A stretch of DNA of 64,000 nucleotides from positions 332,345-396,344 of the forward strand of contig NZ_JACHJK010000009.1 in assembly GCF_014203595.1 (NCBI RefSeq). Reading direction: 5' to 3'. The notes under the pieces were generated by a model that was given only the letters and a program-made list of their open reading frames with translations, had not been told where the DNA came from and made no database searches. Below are positions 1 through 8,221 of this stretch, one piece after another (position 1 is the stretch's first letter; the number at the start of each line of letters is the position of its first letter). This DNA comes from Streptomyces echinatus. Its GTDB lineage: Bacteria > Actinomycetota > Actinomycetes > Streptomycetales > Streptomycetaceae. The position numbers were made by a program, and so were the translations under genes.

Positions 1-1
1 C

Positions 2-48
2 CCGGGCGTGTGCGCGTCCGTGGCACCGGCAGCACCGGGCGTGTGCGC
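2..48. repeat. Pair of 14-bp direct repeats at the window edge
   Basis: CCGGGCGTGTGCGC occurs at 2-15 and again at 35-48, 33 bp apart, upstream of the first gene. It may belong to a promoter or to the end of a gene cut off by the window; nothing here decides which. Confidence 0.45.
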
Positions 49-147
49 TCGCAGCCCGGCAACACCCGCACTTTTCCTCGCACCGTGGTGCGCCCTCGGC
101 GCACCCGGCGCGTTCCTCGTCGTCACCCTCATTCCTGGAGTCCCGCG

Positions 148-1953
148 ATGGCCACTCCCCTGTCCGACACCCCTCTGTCCCCGCTCAAGACGATCGCCGT
201 CATCGGCCTCGGCACCATGGGCACCGGTATCACCGAGGTCCTCGCCAGGGCCGGCCGCGAGGTGATCGGCATCGACATCGGCGAGGCCCAGACCGCGAAG
301 GCGCTCGCCGCCCTGGAGGCCGCCACGGCCCGGGCCGTGGAACGCGGCCGGCTCACCGAGGAGGAGCGTGCCGGGGCGCTGGCCCGGGTGCGCACCGCCA
401 CCGACCTCTCCGCGGCGGCCGACGCCGACCTCGTCATCGAGGTGGTCCCGGAGTCGTACGAGATCAAGCACCAGATCTTCCGGGAGCTGGACGGCATCGT
501 CCGCCCGGAGACGATCCTCGCGACCGGCACCAACGCCCTGTCCGTGACCCGGCTGGCCGCCGACTCGGCCCGCCCCGAGCGCGTGCTCGGCCTGCACTTC
601 TTCAACCCGGCGCCGGCGATGAAGCTGGTCGAGGTGGTCTCCTCGGTGCTGACCGCGCCGGGGGCCGTCGCCGCCGTCACCGACCTGGCGATCGAGCTGG
701 GCAAGGAGCCGGTCGCGGTCGGCGACCGCCCGGGCTTCGTCGCGGACGGGCTGCTCTTCGGCTACCTGAACCAGGCCGCCGCGATGTACGAGGCCCGGTA
801 CGCCTCCCGCGAGGACATCGACGCCGCCATGCGGCTCGGCTGCGGCCTGCCGATGGGCCCGCTCGCGCTGCTGGACCTGATCGGCGTCGACACGGCGCGT
901 ACGGTCCTGGAGGCCATGTACGCCGAGTCCCGGGACCGGCTGCACGCCCCTGCCCCGGTCCTCAAGCAGCTCAGCGAGGCGGGTCTGACGGGCCGCAAGG
1001 CCGGGCGGGGTTTCTACACGTACGAGGCGCCGGGCAGCGGCACGGTGGTGCCGGACGCGCTCACCCCGGCGGAGGGCGCCGCGGCCGCCGCGGGCCGCGA
1101 GGTCCGCTCGGTCGGTGTCGCGGGCTCCGGGACCATGGCCTCCGGTATCGCCGAGGTGTTCGCCAAGGCGGGCTACGAGGTCGTGCTGGCCGCCCGCAGC
1201 GAGGAGAAGGCCCAGACGGCCAAGGCCCGCATCGGCAAGTCCCTGGCCCGGTCCGTGGACAAGGGCCGGCTGACCGCGGAGGCCGCCGCGCAGATCCTGG
1301 ACCGGATCGCCCCGGCCGGTTCCTACGACGCCTTCGCCGACGTCGACCTGGCCGTCGAGGCGGTCGCCGAGGACCTGGAGGTCAAGCGGCAACTGTTCGC
1401 GACGCTGGACAAGGTCTGCAAGCCGGGCGCGGTCCTGGCCACCACCACGTCGTCGCTGCCCGTCGTGGCCTGCGCCCGCGCCACCTCGCGCCCGCAGGAC
1501 GTGATCGGCATGCACTTCTTCAACCCGGCGCCGGCCATGAAGCTGGTCGAGGTCGTGCGCACGGTGCTGACCGCGGACGACGTGCACGCGACGGTCCGCG
1601 AGGTCTGCGGCCGGATCAGGAAGCACGCGGTGGACTGCGGGGACCGCGCGGGCTTCATCGTGAACGCGCTGCTCTTCCCGTACCTCAACAACGCGATCAA
1701 GATGGTGCAGGAGCACTACGCCTCGCTCGACGAGATCGACGCGGCGATGAAGCTCGGCGGCGGCTACCCGATGGGCCCGTTCGAACTGCTGGACGTGGTC
1801 GGGCTGGACGTCTCGCTGGCGATCGAGAAGGTGCTGCACCGCGAGTTCCGCGACCCGGGTCTCGCCCCGGCCCCGCTGCTGGAGCATCTGGTGGCCGCGG
1901 GCTGCCTCGGCCGCAAGACCGGCCGCGGCTTCCGCGAGTATGCCCGCCGCTGA
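148..1953 (+). CDS. Tandem-domain 3-hydroxyacyl-CoA (3-hydroxybutyryl-CoA) dehydrogenase
   Basis: The protein has 601 residues, about twice the usual length of a 3-hydroxybutyryl-CoA dehydrogenase. It holds two complete dehydrogenase modules in a row. Each begins with an NAD-binding glycine motif (GLGTMGTG near residue 15, GSGTMASG near 330) and each carries the catalytic-region motif HFFNPAPAMKLVEVV. The ATG at 148 follows a GGAG Shine-Dalgarno and starts just before the first Rossmann strand; the open frame continues upstream without domain content. The enzyme should interconvert acetoacetyl-CoA and 3-hydroxybutyryl-CoA, or a related beta-hydroxyacyl-CoA, in the cytoplasm. This would feed crotonyl-CoA to the carboxylase/reductase encoded downstream, although no crotonase gene is present. 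Family is certain; the exact substrate is inferred. Confidence 0.9.
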   Translation: MATPLSDTPLSPLKTIAVIGLGTMGTGITEVLARAGREVIGIDIGEAQTAKALAALEAATARAVERGRLTEEERAGALARVRTATDLSAAADADLVIEVVPESYEIKHQIFRELDGIVRPETILATGTNALSVTRLAADSARPERVLGLHFFNPAPAMKLVEVVSSVLTAPGAVAAVTDLAIELGKEPVAVGDRPGFVADGLLFGYLNQAAAMYEARYASREDIDAAMRLGCGLPMGPLALLDLIGVDTARTVLEAMYAESRDRLHAPAPVLKQLSEAGLTGRKAGRGFYTYEAPGSGTVVPDALTPAEGAAAAAGREVRSVGVAGSGTMASGIAEVFAKAGYEVVLAARSEEKAQTAKARIGKSLARSVDKGRLTAEAAAQILDRIAPAGSYDAFADVDLAVEAVAEDLEVKRQLFATLDKVCKPGAVLATTTSSLPVVACARATSRPQDVIGMHFFNPAPAMKLVEVVRTVLTADDVHATVREVCGRIRKHAVDCGDRAGFIVNALLFPYLNNAIKMVQEHYASLDEIDAAMKLGGGYPMGPFELLDVVGLDVSLAIEKVLHREFRDPGLAPAPLLEHLVAAGCLGRKTGRGFREYARR

Positions 1954-2089
1954 CGGCGGCGGTGACTGGTTCCGGACGGAGCCGGACTGGGGCGGACTGC
2001 TCGACCCGGCCGGTGTCCCCCTGCCCCCCGCGGGCGGGGGACACCCCGGACCCGCGCACCGAGCTGCGCACATGCAGTACGTTCGGGTC

Positions 2090-2911
2090 ATGTCCCAGCC
2101 CGCCAGGTCCTCACGTACACCAGTTACGCCCGACGCGCCGGAAAGTGCCGCAGGCAGCCGCGCCGCCGCCCAGCGGCTCAAAATGCGCCGAGAACTGGCG
2201 GCAGCAGCCATGGAGCTGTTCGCGACCAAGGGGTACGAAGCCACCACCGTCGACGAGATCGCCGCCGCCGCCGGGGTCGCCCGGCGCACCTTCTTCCGCC
2301 ACTTCCGCTCCAAGGAAGAGGCGATCTTCCCGGACCACGACGACACCCTGATCCGCGCGGAGGCGGTGCTCAACGCCGCTCCCGCCCACGAGCACCCGCT
2401 CGACACCGTGTGCCGTGGCATCAAGGAGGTCATGAAGATGTACGCGGCGCGGCCGGAGATCTCGGTCGCCCGCTACAAGCTCACGCGCGAGGTGCCCACC
2501 CTGCGCGAGGCCGAGATCGCCTCCGTGGCCCGCTACGAGCGCCTGTTCACCCGCTATCTGCTCGGTCACTTCGACGAGCACGCGCACGCCGACGACGCCA
2601 ACGACGACCCGCTGCTGGCCGAGGTCGCCGCCTCGGCCGTGGTCACCGCCCACAACCACGTCCTCAGGCGCTGGCTCCGGGCGGGCGGCCAGGGCGACGT
2701 GGAGGCCCAGCTGGACCACGCCTTCGCCATCGTGCGCAAGACCTTCGGCAGCGGCATCGGGGCCGGCCGCGGCCCCGCCTCCGGGCCGGCCGCCGCGACC
2801 CCGCCGGCCACGGCCTCCGCGCACGGCGAGGTGCTGGTGACGGTCGCCCGGACCGACGCCCCGCTGGAGGAGGTCATGCGGACCATCGAGGAGGCGCTGA
2901 AGGAGCGCTGA
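2090..2911 (+). CDS. TetR-family transcriptional regulator
   Basis: From the ATG at 2090 the product has 273 residues. Its N-terminal helix-turn-helix reads MELFATKGYEATTVDEIAAA followed by GVARRTFFRHFRSKEEAIF, typical of TetR. The ligand-binding half is unassigned, and residues after about 215 form an Ala/Pro-rich linker before a short conserved tail. An in-frame ATG at 2072 is the alternative start; neither has a strong Shine-Dalgarno. A terminator follows the gene. It lies between the hydroxyacyl-CoA dehydrogenase and ccr, so it is the obvious candidate regulator of the ethylmalonyl-CoA genes. Perfect dyads sit in the ccr upstream region. Ligand and targets are inferred, not shown. Confidence 0.85.
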   Translation: MSQPARSSRTPVTPDAPESAAGSRAAAQRLKMRRELAAAAMELFATKGYEATTVDEIAAAAGVARRTFFRHFRSKEEAIFPDHDDTLIRAEAVLNAAPAHEHPLDTVCRGIKEVMKMYAARPEISVARYKLTREVPTLREAEIASVARYERLFTRYLLGHFDEHAHADDANDDPLLAEVAASAVVTAHNHVLRRWLRAGGQGDVEAQLDHAFAIVRKTFGSGIGAGRGPASGPAAATPPATASAHGEVLVTVARTDAPLEEVMRTIEEALKER

Positions 2912-2932
2912 CGGTTCGCTTCCGCTGTGAGG

Positions 2933-2956
2933 ACGGCCACCCTTCGGGGTGGCCGT
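2933..2956 (+). terminator. Rho-independent terminator after the TetR gene
   Basis: A 10-bp perfect stem (ACGGCCACCC and GGGTGGCCGT) closes on a TTCG tetraloop and is followed by TTT. It lies 21 bp after the TetR stop codon, so ccr needs its own promoter downstream. Confidence 0.9.
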
Positions 2957-3054
2957 TTTGGCGTGTCCGGGGCTGTTTTCTCAGGGATTTCAGAGGCTGT
3001 TCGATCGATCATCGCTCATTTGTTACGTAAAGATTTCATCTGAGAGGAAGTTCT

Positions 3055-3067
3055 GGCACTCAGTGCC
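3055..3067. promoter_or_regulatory. Perfect dyad upstream of the predicted ccr promoter
   Basis: GGCACTCAGTGCC is a 6+1+6 perfect inverted repeat that ends exactly where the predicted -35 box begins. It is a candidate operator for the neighbouring TetR protein or another regulator. Confidence 0.5.
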
Positions 3068-3096
3068 TTGTCACCTGACACGCGGTGTCATACGTT
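3068..3096 (+). promoter_or_regulatory. Predicted ccr operon promoter with a dyad in its spacer
   Basis: A -35-like TTGTCA (3068-3073) and a -10-like TACGTT (3091-3096) are 17 bp apart. The spacer holds TGACACGCGGTGTCA (3076-3090), a perfect 6+3+6 inverted repeat, so a repressor bound there would block RNA polymerase. The remaining roughly 235 bp to the ccr start would be a long 5' leader in which I saw no gene. The whole 2912-3332 gap holds only the terminator, these sites and this leader. Confidence 0.55.
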
Positions 3097-3332
3097 GAAG
3101 GTGTCCGGGCGGCCGGCGAGCAGAGACCACTCGTTCGCCGGCTGTCCCCGCAAGCCACGGCCTGCGCGCCCGGACGCCTGCGTCACAGGCAACCTCCCGC
3201 GCCACAAAGCGCTGCCGAAGCACCACCCGGCCGAACCGACGGCACACCTCAAAACCCTCAGCAGCACTCATCGCAGCACCGACGAATCCCCAGCGCCCCT
3301 CCCTCAGGGCGCTCACCGCCGGAGGCAACACC

Positions 3333-4676
3333 GTGACCGTGAAGGACATCCTGGACGCGATCCAGTCGAAGGACGCCACGTCCGCCGACTTCGCCGCTCT
3401 GCCGCTCCCCGACTCGTACCGCGCGATCACCGTGCACAAGGACGAGACGGAGATGTTCGCGGGCCTCGAGACCCGCGACAAGGACCCGCGCAAGTCGATC
3501 CACCTCGACGAGGTGCCCGTGCCGGAGCTCGGCCCGGGCGAGGCCCTGGTGGCCGTCATGGCCTCCTCGGTCAACTACAACTCGGTGTGGACCTCGATCT
3601 TCGAGCCGCTGTCCACCTTCGGGTTCCTGGAGCGCTACGGCCGCACCAACGAGCTGGCCAAGCGGCACGACCTGCCGTACCACATCATCGGCTCCGACCT
3701 CGCGGGCGTCGTCCTGCGCACCGGCCCGGGTGTCAACGCCTGGAAGCCGGGCGACGAGGTCGTCGCCCACTGCCTCTCCGTCGAGCTGGAGTCCTCGGAC
3801 GGCCATAACGACACGATGCTCGACCCCGAGCAGCGCATCTGGGGCTTCGAGACCAACTTCGGCGGCCTCGCCGAGATCGCGCTCGTCAAGTCCAACCAGC
3901 TGATGCCGAAGCCGGACCACCTCAGCTGGGAGGAGGCCGCGGCCCCGGGCCTGGTCAACTCCACCGCGTACCGCCAGCTGGTGTCCCGCAACGGCGCCGG
4001 CATGAAGCAGGGCGACAACGTCCTGATCTGGGGCGCGAGCGGCGGACTCGGCTCCTACGCCACCCAGTTCGCCCTCGCCGGCGGCGCCAACCCGATCTGT
4101 GTCGTCTCCAGCGACCAGAAGGCGGACATCTGCCGCTCGATGGGCGCCGAGGCGATCATCGACCGCAGCGCCGAGGGCTACAAGTTCTGGAAGGACGAGC
4201 AGACCCAGGACCCGAAGGAGTGGAAGCGCTTCGGCAAGCGCATCCGCGAGCTCACCGGCGGCGAGGACATCGACATCGTCTTCGAGCACCCCGGCCGCGA
4301 GACCTTCGGCGCGAGCGTCTTCGTCACCCGCAAGGGCGGCACGATCACCACCTGCGCCTCGACCTCGGGCTACATGCACGAGTACGACAACCGCTACCTG
4401 TGGATGTCGCTGAAGCGCATCATCGGCTCCCACTTCGCGAACTACCGCGAGGCCTGGGAGGCCAACCGGCTCATCGCCAAGGGCAAGATCCACCCGACCC
4501 TGTCGAAGACCTACTCCCTCGAGGACACCGGCCAGGCGGCCTACGACGTCCACCGCAACCTGCACCAGGGCAAGGTCGGCGTGCTGTGCCTGGCGCCCGA
4601 GGAAGGCCTGGGCGTGCGCGACGAGGAGATGCGCGCCAAGCACATCGACGCCATCAACCGCTTCCGCAACATCTGA
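3333..4676 (+). CDS. ccrA: Crotonyl-CoA carboxylase/reductase
   Basis: This 447-residue cytoplasmic enzyme of the MDR superfamily reductively carboxylates crotonyl-CoA with NADPH and CO2 to ethylmalonyl-CoA, the committing step of the ethylmalonyl-CoA pathway and a source of polyketide extender units. The GTG start follows GGAGG. The nucleotide-binding motif GASGGLGSYATQFA lies near residue 234. Asn81, Phe172-Glu173 and His367 match, with a constant two-residue offset after the first, the CO2-pocket residues described for the Kitasatospora setae enzyme (N81, F170, E171, H365). This makes true carboxylase activity likely rather than simple reduction. It heads a five-gene operon and is separated from the mutase gene by 17 bp. 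Confidence 0.97.
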   Translation: MTVKDILDAIQSKDATSADFAALPLPDSYRAITVHKDETEMFAGLETRDKDPRKSIHLDEVPVPELGPGEALVAVMASSVNYNSVWTSIFEPLSTFGFLERYGRTNELAKRHDLPYHIIGSDLAGVVLRTGPGVNAWKPGDEVVAHCLSVELESSDGHNDTMLDPEQRIWGFETNFGGLAEIALVKSNQLMPKPDHLSWEEAAAPGLVNSTAYRQLVSRNGAGMKQGDNVLIWGASGGLGSYATQFALAGGANPICVVSSDQKADICRSMGAEAIIDRSAEGYKFWKDEQTQDPKEWKRFGKRIRELTGGEDIDIVFEHPGRETFGASVFVTRKGGTITTCASTSGYMHEYDNRYLWMSLKRIIGSHFANYREAWEANRLIAKGKIHPTLSKTYSLEDTGQAAYDVHRNLHQGKVGVLCLAPEEGLGVRDEEMRAKHIDAINRFRNI

Positions 4677-4693
4677 GACACCCGGGGTCATAG

Positions 4694-6742
4694 ATGACTG
4701 AGCGTCAGTCCGCCGAAGGCAGGCGGGAGAAGGACCGGCCGTGGCTCATGCGCACGTACGCCGGCCACTCCACGGCCGAGGCGTCCAACGAGCTGTACCG
4801 GCGCAACCTCGCCAAGGGCCAGACCGGTCTGTCGGTGGCGTTCGACCTGCCGACCCAGACCGGCTACGACTCCGACCACATCCTCGCCCGCGGCGAGGTC
4901 GGCCGGGTCGGCGTGCCCGTCGCGCACCTCGGTGACATGCGCCGGCTGTTCCAGGACATCCCCCTGGAGCAGATGAACACCTCGATGACGATCAACGCCA
5001 CCGCCATGTGGCTGCTGGCGCTCTACCAGGTCGTCGCCGAGGAGCAGGGCGCGGACATCACCAAGCTCCAGGGCACGACCCAGAACGACATCGTCAAGGA
5101 GTACCTGTCCCGCGGGACGCACGTCTTCCCGCCCGGACCGAGCCTCCGCCTGACGACGGACATGATCGCGTACACGGTCTCCCACATCCCGAAGTGGAAC
5201 CCGATCAACATCTGCAGCTACCACCTGCAGGAGGCCGGGGCCACGCCGGTGCAGGAGATCGCGTACGCGATGTCCACCGCGATCGCCGTCCTCGACGCCG
5301 TGCGCGACTCCGGCCAGGTGCCGCAGGAGCGCATGGGCGACGTGGTCGCCCGGATCTCCTTCTTCGTGAACGCGGGCGTCCGCTTCGTCGAGGAGATGTG
5401 CAAGATGCGGGCGTTCGGCCGCATCTGGGACAAGATCACGCAAGAGCGGTACGGCATCGAGAACCCCAAGCAGCGCCGGTTCCGCTACGGCGTCCAGGTG
5501 AACTCGCTCGGCCTGACCGAGGCGCAGCCGGAGAACAACGTCCAGCGGATCGTGCTGGAGATGCTCGCGGTGACCCTCTCGAAGGACGCACGCGCGCGTG
5601 CCGTGCAGCTGCCCGCCTGGAACGAGGCGCTCGGCCTGCCCCGGCCCTGGGACCAGCAGTGGTCGCTGCGCATCCAGCAGGTCCTCGCCTACGAGAGCGA
5701 CCTGCTGGAGTACGAGGACATCTTCGAGGGCTCGAAGGTGATCGAGGCGAAGGTGGACCAGCTGGTCGGGGACGTCCTCGCGGAGATCGACCGCATCCAG
5801 GAGATGGGCGGCGCGATGGCCGCCGTGGAGTCCGGCTACCTGAAGTCGCAGCTGGTCGCCTCGCACGCCGAGCGCCGGGCCCGGATCGAGTCCGGCCAGG
5901 AGAAGATCATCGGCGTCAACATCTTCGAGGGCACCGAGCCCAACCCGCTGACCGCCGACCTGGACACCGCGATCCAGACGGTGGACCCGGCGGTCGAGAA
6001 CCGGGTCATCGAGTCGCTCCAGCGCTGGCGGGACACCCGCTACCAGCCGCCCTTCAACCACCCGCGCCCCTGCAAGGCGCTGGAGCGGCTGAAGGAGGCG
6101 GCCAAGGGCACCGGCAACCTCATGGAGGCCACGCTGGAGTGCGCCCGCGCAGGGGTCACCACCGGCGAGTGGGCGGGCGCCCTGCGCGAGGTGTTCGGCG
6201 AGTACCGGGCGCCCACCGGGGTCTCCTCGGCGCCGGTCGCCGTGCCCGCCGAGGCCGGCTCGGCCCTCGCCGAGGTCCGCGCCAAGGTGGACGCCACCGC
6301 GCGCGACCTGGGGGTCGGCAAGCTGCGCTTCCTGGTCGGCAAGCCGGGCCTGGACGGGCACTCCAACGGCGCCGAGCAGATCGCCGTCCGTGCGCGCGAC
6401 GCCGGCTTCGAGGTGGTCTACCAGGGCATCCGGCTCACCCCGGAGCAGATCGTGGACGCGGCCCTGGCGGAGGACGTCCACGCGGTCGGCCTGTCGATCC
6501 TGTCCGGCTCGCACGCCCAGCTGGTCCCTGACGTGCTGGAGCGGCTGCGTGTGGCCGGTGCCACAGATATACCGGTGATCGCAGGTGGCATCATCCCGAA
6601 CGGTGACGCCGAACAGCTCAGGGCCGCCGGCGTGGCCGCGGTGTTCACCCCGAAGGACTTCGACATCACCGGGATCATCGGCCGCATCGCCGACGAGATC
6701 CGGAAAGCGAACAAGCTCGACCCCCTGGAGGTCCCCGCATGA
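4694..6742 (+). CDS. meaA: Ethylmalonyl-CoA mutase (B12-dependent, MeaA type)
   Basis: The 682-residue protein is a single-chain acyl-CoA mutase converting (2R)-ethylmalonyl-CoA to methylsuccinyl-CoA with adenosylcobalamin. The N-terminal TIM-barrel region opens with RTYAGHSTAEASNELYRRNL and FDLPTQTGYDSD, characteristic of methylmalonyl-CoA mutase relatives. The C-terminal cobalamin domain carries the Asp-x-His-x-x-Gly motif at D554, H556 and G559. Length and position directly after ccr fit MeaA/Ecm rather than methylmalonyl-CoA or isobutyryl-CoA mutase. Its stop overlaps the start of the lyase gene by 4 bp (ATGA), so the two are translationally coupled. Confidence 0.95.
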   Translation: MTERQSAEGRREKDRPWLMRTYAGHSTAEASNELYRRNLAKGQTGLSVAFDLPTQTGYDSDHILARGEVGRVGVPVAHLGDMRRLFQDIPLEQMNTSMTINATAMWLLALYQVVAEEQGADITKLQGTTQNDIVKEYLSRGTHVFPPGPSLRLTTDMIAYTVSHIPKWNPINICSYHLQEAGATPVQEIAYAMSTAIAVLDAVRDSGQVPQERMGDVVARISFFVNAGVRFVEEMCKMRAFGRIWDKITQERYGIENPKQRRFRYGVQVNSLGLTEAQPENNVQRIVLEMLAVTLSKDARARAVQLPAWNEALGLPRPWDQQWSLRIQQVLAYESDLLEYEDIFEGSKVIEAKVDQLVGDVLAEIDRIQEMGGAMAAVESGYLKSQLVASHAERRARIESGQEKIIGVNIFEGTEPNPLTADLDTAIQTVDPAVENRVIESLQRWRDTRYQPPFNHPRPCKALERLKEAAKGTGNLMEATLECARAGVTTGEWAGALREVFGEYRAPTGVSSAPVAVPAEAGSALAEVRAKVDATARDLGVGKLRFLVGKPGLDGHSNGAEQIAVRARDAGFEVVYQGIRLTPEQIVDAALAEDVHAVGLSILSGSHAQLVPDVLERLRVAGATDIPVIAGGIIPNGDAEQLRAAGVAAVFTPKDFDITGIIGRIADEIRKANKLDPLEVPA

Positions 6743-7701
6743 CGACCGTCAACCGCCTTCGCCCGCGGCGCTCGTGCCTGGCCGTACCCGGCTCGAACCC
6801 GCGCTTCCTCGAGAAGGCGCAGGGCCTCGCGGCGGACCAGGTCTTCCTCGACCTGGAGGACGCGTGCGCGCCGCTCGCCAAGCCCGAGGCGCGGCACACC
6901 ATCGTCAAGTTCCTGAACGAGGGTGACTGGACGGGCAAGACGCGGGTGGTCCGCGTCAACGACTGGACGACCGAGTGGACGTACCGCGACGTCGTGACCG
7001 TCGTCGAGGGCGCCGGCCAGAACCTCGACTGCATCATGCTGCCGAAGGTGCAGACGGCCCAGCAGGTCGTCGCCCTGGACCTGCTGCTGACGCAGATCGA
7101 GAAGACCATGGGCTTCGAGGTCGGCAAGATCGGCATCGAGGCGCAGATCGAGAACGCGCAGGGCCTGAACAACGTCAACGAGATCGCGCAGGCCTCCCCG
7201 CGCGTCGAGACGATCATCTTCGGCCCGGCCGACTTCATGGCGTCCATCAACATGAAGTCGCTGGTCGTGGGCGAGCAGCCGCCCGGCTACCCGGCGGACG
7301 CCTACCACTACATCCTGATGAAGATCCTGATGGCCGCCCGCGCCAACAACCTCCAGGCGATCGACGGCCCCTACCTGCAGATCCGCAACGTCGAGGGCTA
7401 CCGCGAGGTGGCCCAGCGCGCCGCCGCGCTCGGCTTCGACGGCAAGTGGGTGCTGCACCCCGGCCAGGTCGAGGCGTCCAACGAGATCTTCTCGCCGTCG
7501 CAGGAGGACTACGACCACGCCGAGCTGATCCTGGACGCGTACGACTACTACACGTCCGAGGCGGGCGGCAAGAAGGGCTCCGCGATGCTCGGCGACGAGA
7601 TGATCGACGAGGCCAGCCGCAAGATGGCCCTGGTCATCTCCGGCAAGGGCCGGGCCGCCGGCATGCAGCGGACCAGCAAGTTCGAGATCCCGGAGGCCTG
7701 A
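6739..7701 (+). CDS. mcl: L-malyl-CoA / beta-methylmalyl-CoA lyase (CitE/HpcH family)
   Basis: The 320-residue protein belongs to the HpcH/HpaI aldolase (CitE-like) family. It opens with RSCLAVPGSNPRFLEKA and VFLDLEDACAP, where the acidic residues help bind Mg2+. In this operon it should cleave (2R,3S)-beta-methylmalyl-CoA to glyoxylate and propionyl-CoA, and possibly act on malyl-CoA. Its ATG overlaps the meaA stop and the MaoC gene follows after 5 bp, so the three are one transcription unit. A plain citrate-lyase beta subunit is less likely because no alpha or gamma subunit gene is nearby. Confidence 0.9.
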   Translation: MTTVNRLRPRRSCLAVPGSNPRFLEKAQGLAADQVFLDLEDACAPLAKPEARHTIVKFLNEGDWTGKTRVVRVNDWTTEWTYRDVVTVVEGAGQNLDCIMLPKVQTAQQVVALDLLLTQIEKTMGFEVGKIGIEAQIENAQGLNNVNEIAQASPRVETIIFGPADFMASINMKSLVVGEQPPGYPADAYHYILMKILMAARANNLQAIDGPYLQIRNVEGYREVAQRAAALGFDGKWVLHPGQVEASNEIFSPSQEDYDHAELILDAYDYYTSEAGGKKGSAMLGDEMIDEASRKMALVISGKGRAAGMQRTSKFEIPEA

Positions 7702-7706
7702 GCGCG

Positions 7707-8219
7707 ATGCAGTTCGGACGCACCTACGAGGAGTTCGAGGTCGGTGCGACGTACAAGCACTGGCCGGGCAAGACGGTCACGGAGTACGACGACCACCTGT
7801 TCTGTCTCCTCACCATGAACCACCACCCGCTCCACATGGACACCAACTACGCCGAGAAGACGACGGATTTCGGCAAGAACGTGGTGGTCGGGAACTACAT
7901 CTACTCCCTCCTGCTCGGCATGTCCGTCCCGGACATCTCCGGCAAGGCGATCGCCAACCTGGAGATCGAGTCGCTCAAGCACGTCGCGCCGACCTTCCAC
8001 GGCGACACGATCTACGGCCAGACGACCGTGCTGGACAAGTGGCCGTCGAAGTCGAAGAACGACCGTGGCATCGTCTACGTCGAGACCAAGGGCTACAAGC
8101 AGGACGGCACCCTGGTGTGCGTCTTCCGCCGCAAGGTGATGGTGCCCACCGAGACGTACATCAAGGAGCGCGGCGGCGAGCAGCCCGGCCGCCCGGAACC
8201 GAAGCAGCAGGAGAAGTAG
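7707..8219 (+). CDS. MaoC-type hydratase, probable mesaconyl-CoA hydratase
   Basis: The ATG at 7707 gives a 170-residue single hot-dog-fold protein of the MaoC family. The open frame extends far upstream only as an out-of-phase shadow of the lyase gene. The sequence starts QFGRTYEEFEVGATYKHWPG and contains MNHHPLHMDTNYAEKTDF-like catalytic-region features (asparagine and histidine near residues 35-40). In the pathway it should add water to mesaconyl-CoA to give beta-methylmalyl-CoA. Mesaconyl-CoA hydratases described from alphaproteobacteria are about twice this length, so this is a short actinobacterial form. It sits 5 bp after the lyase gene and 2 bp before the acyl-CoA dehydrogenase. Confidence 0.85.
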   Translation: MQFGRTYEEFEVGATYKHWPGKTVTEYDDHLFCLLTMNHHPLHMDTNYAEKTTDFGKNVVVGNYIYSLLLGMSVPDISGKAIANLEIESLKHVAPTFHGDTIYGQTTVLDKWPSKSKNDRGIVYVETKGYKQDGTLVCVFRRKVMVPTETYIKERGGEQPGRPEPKQQEK

Positions 8220-8221
8220 GC

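Noticed and set aside
3258..4691. Long open frames antisense to ccr and to many other genes
   Set aside because: They follow from high GC at third codon positions and have low-complexity composition (runs of Gly, Arg, Val, Leu) without family features, whereas the opposite strand encodes clear enzymes.
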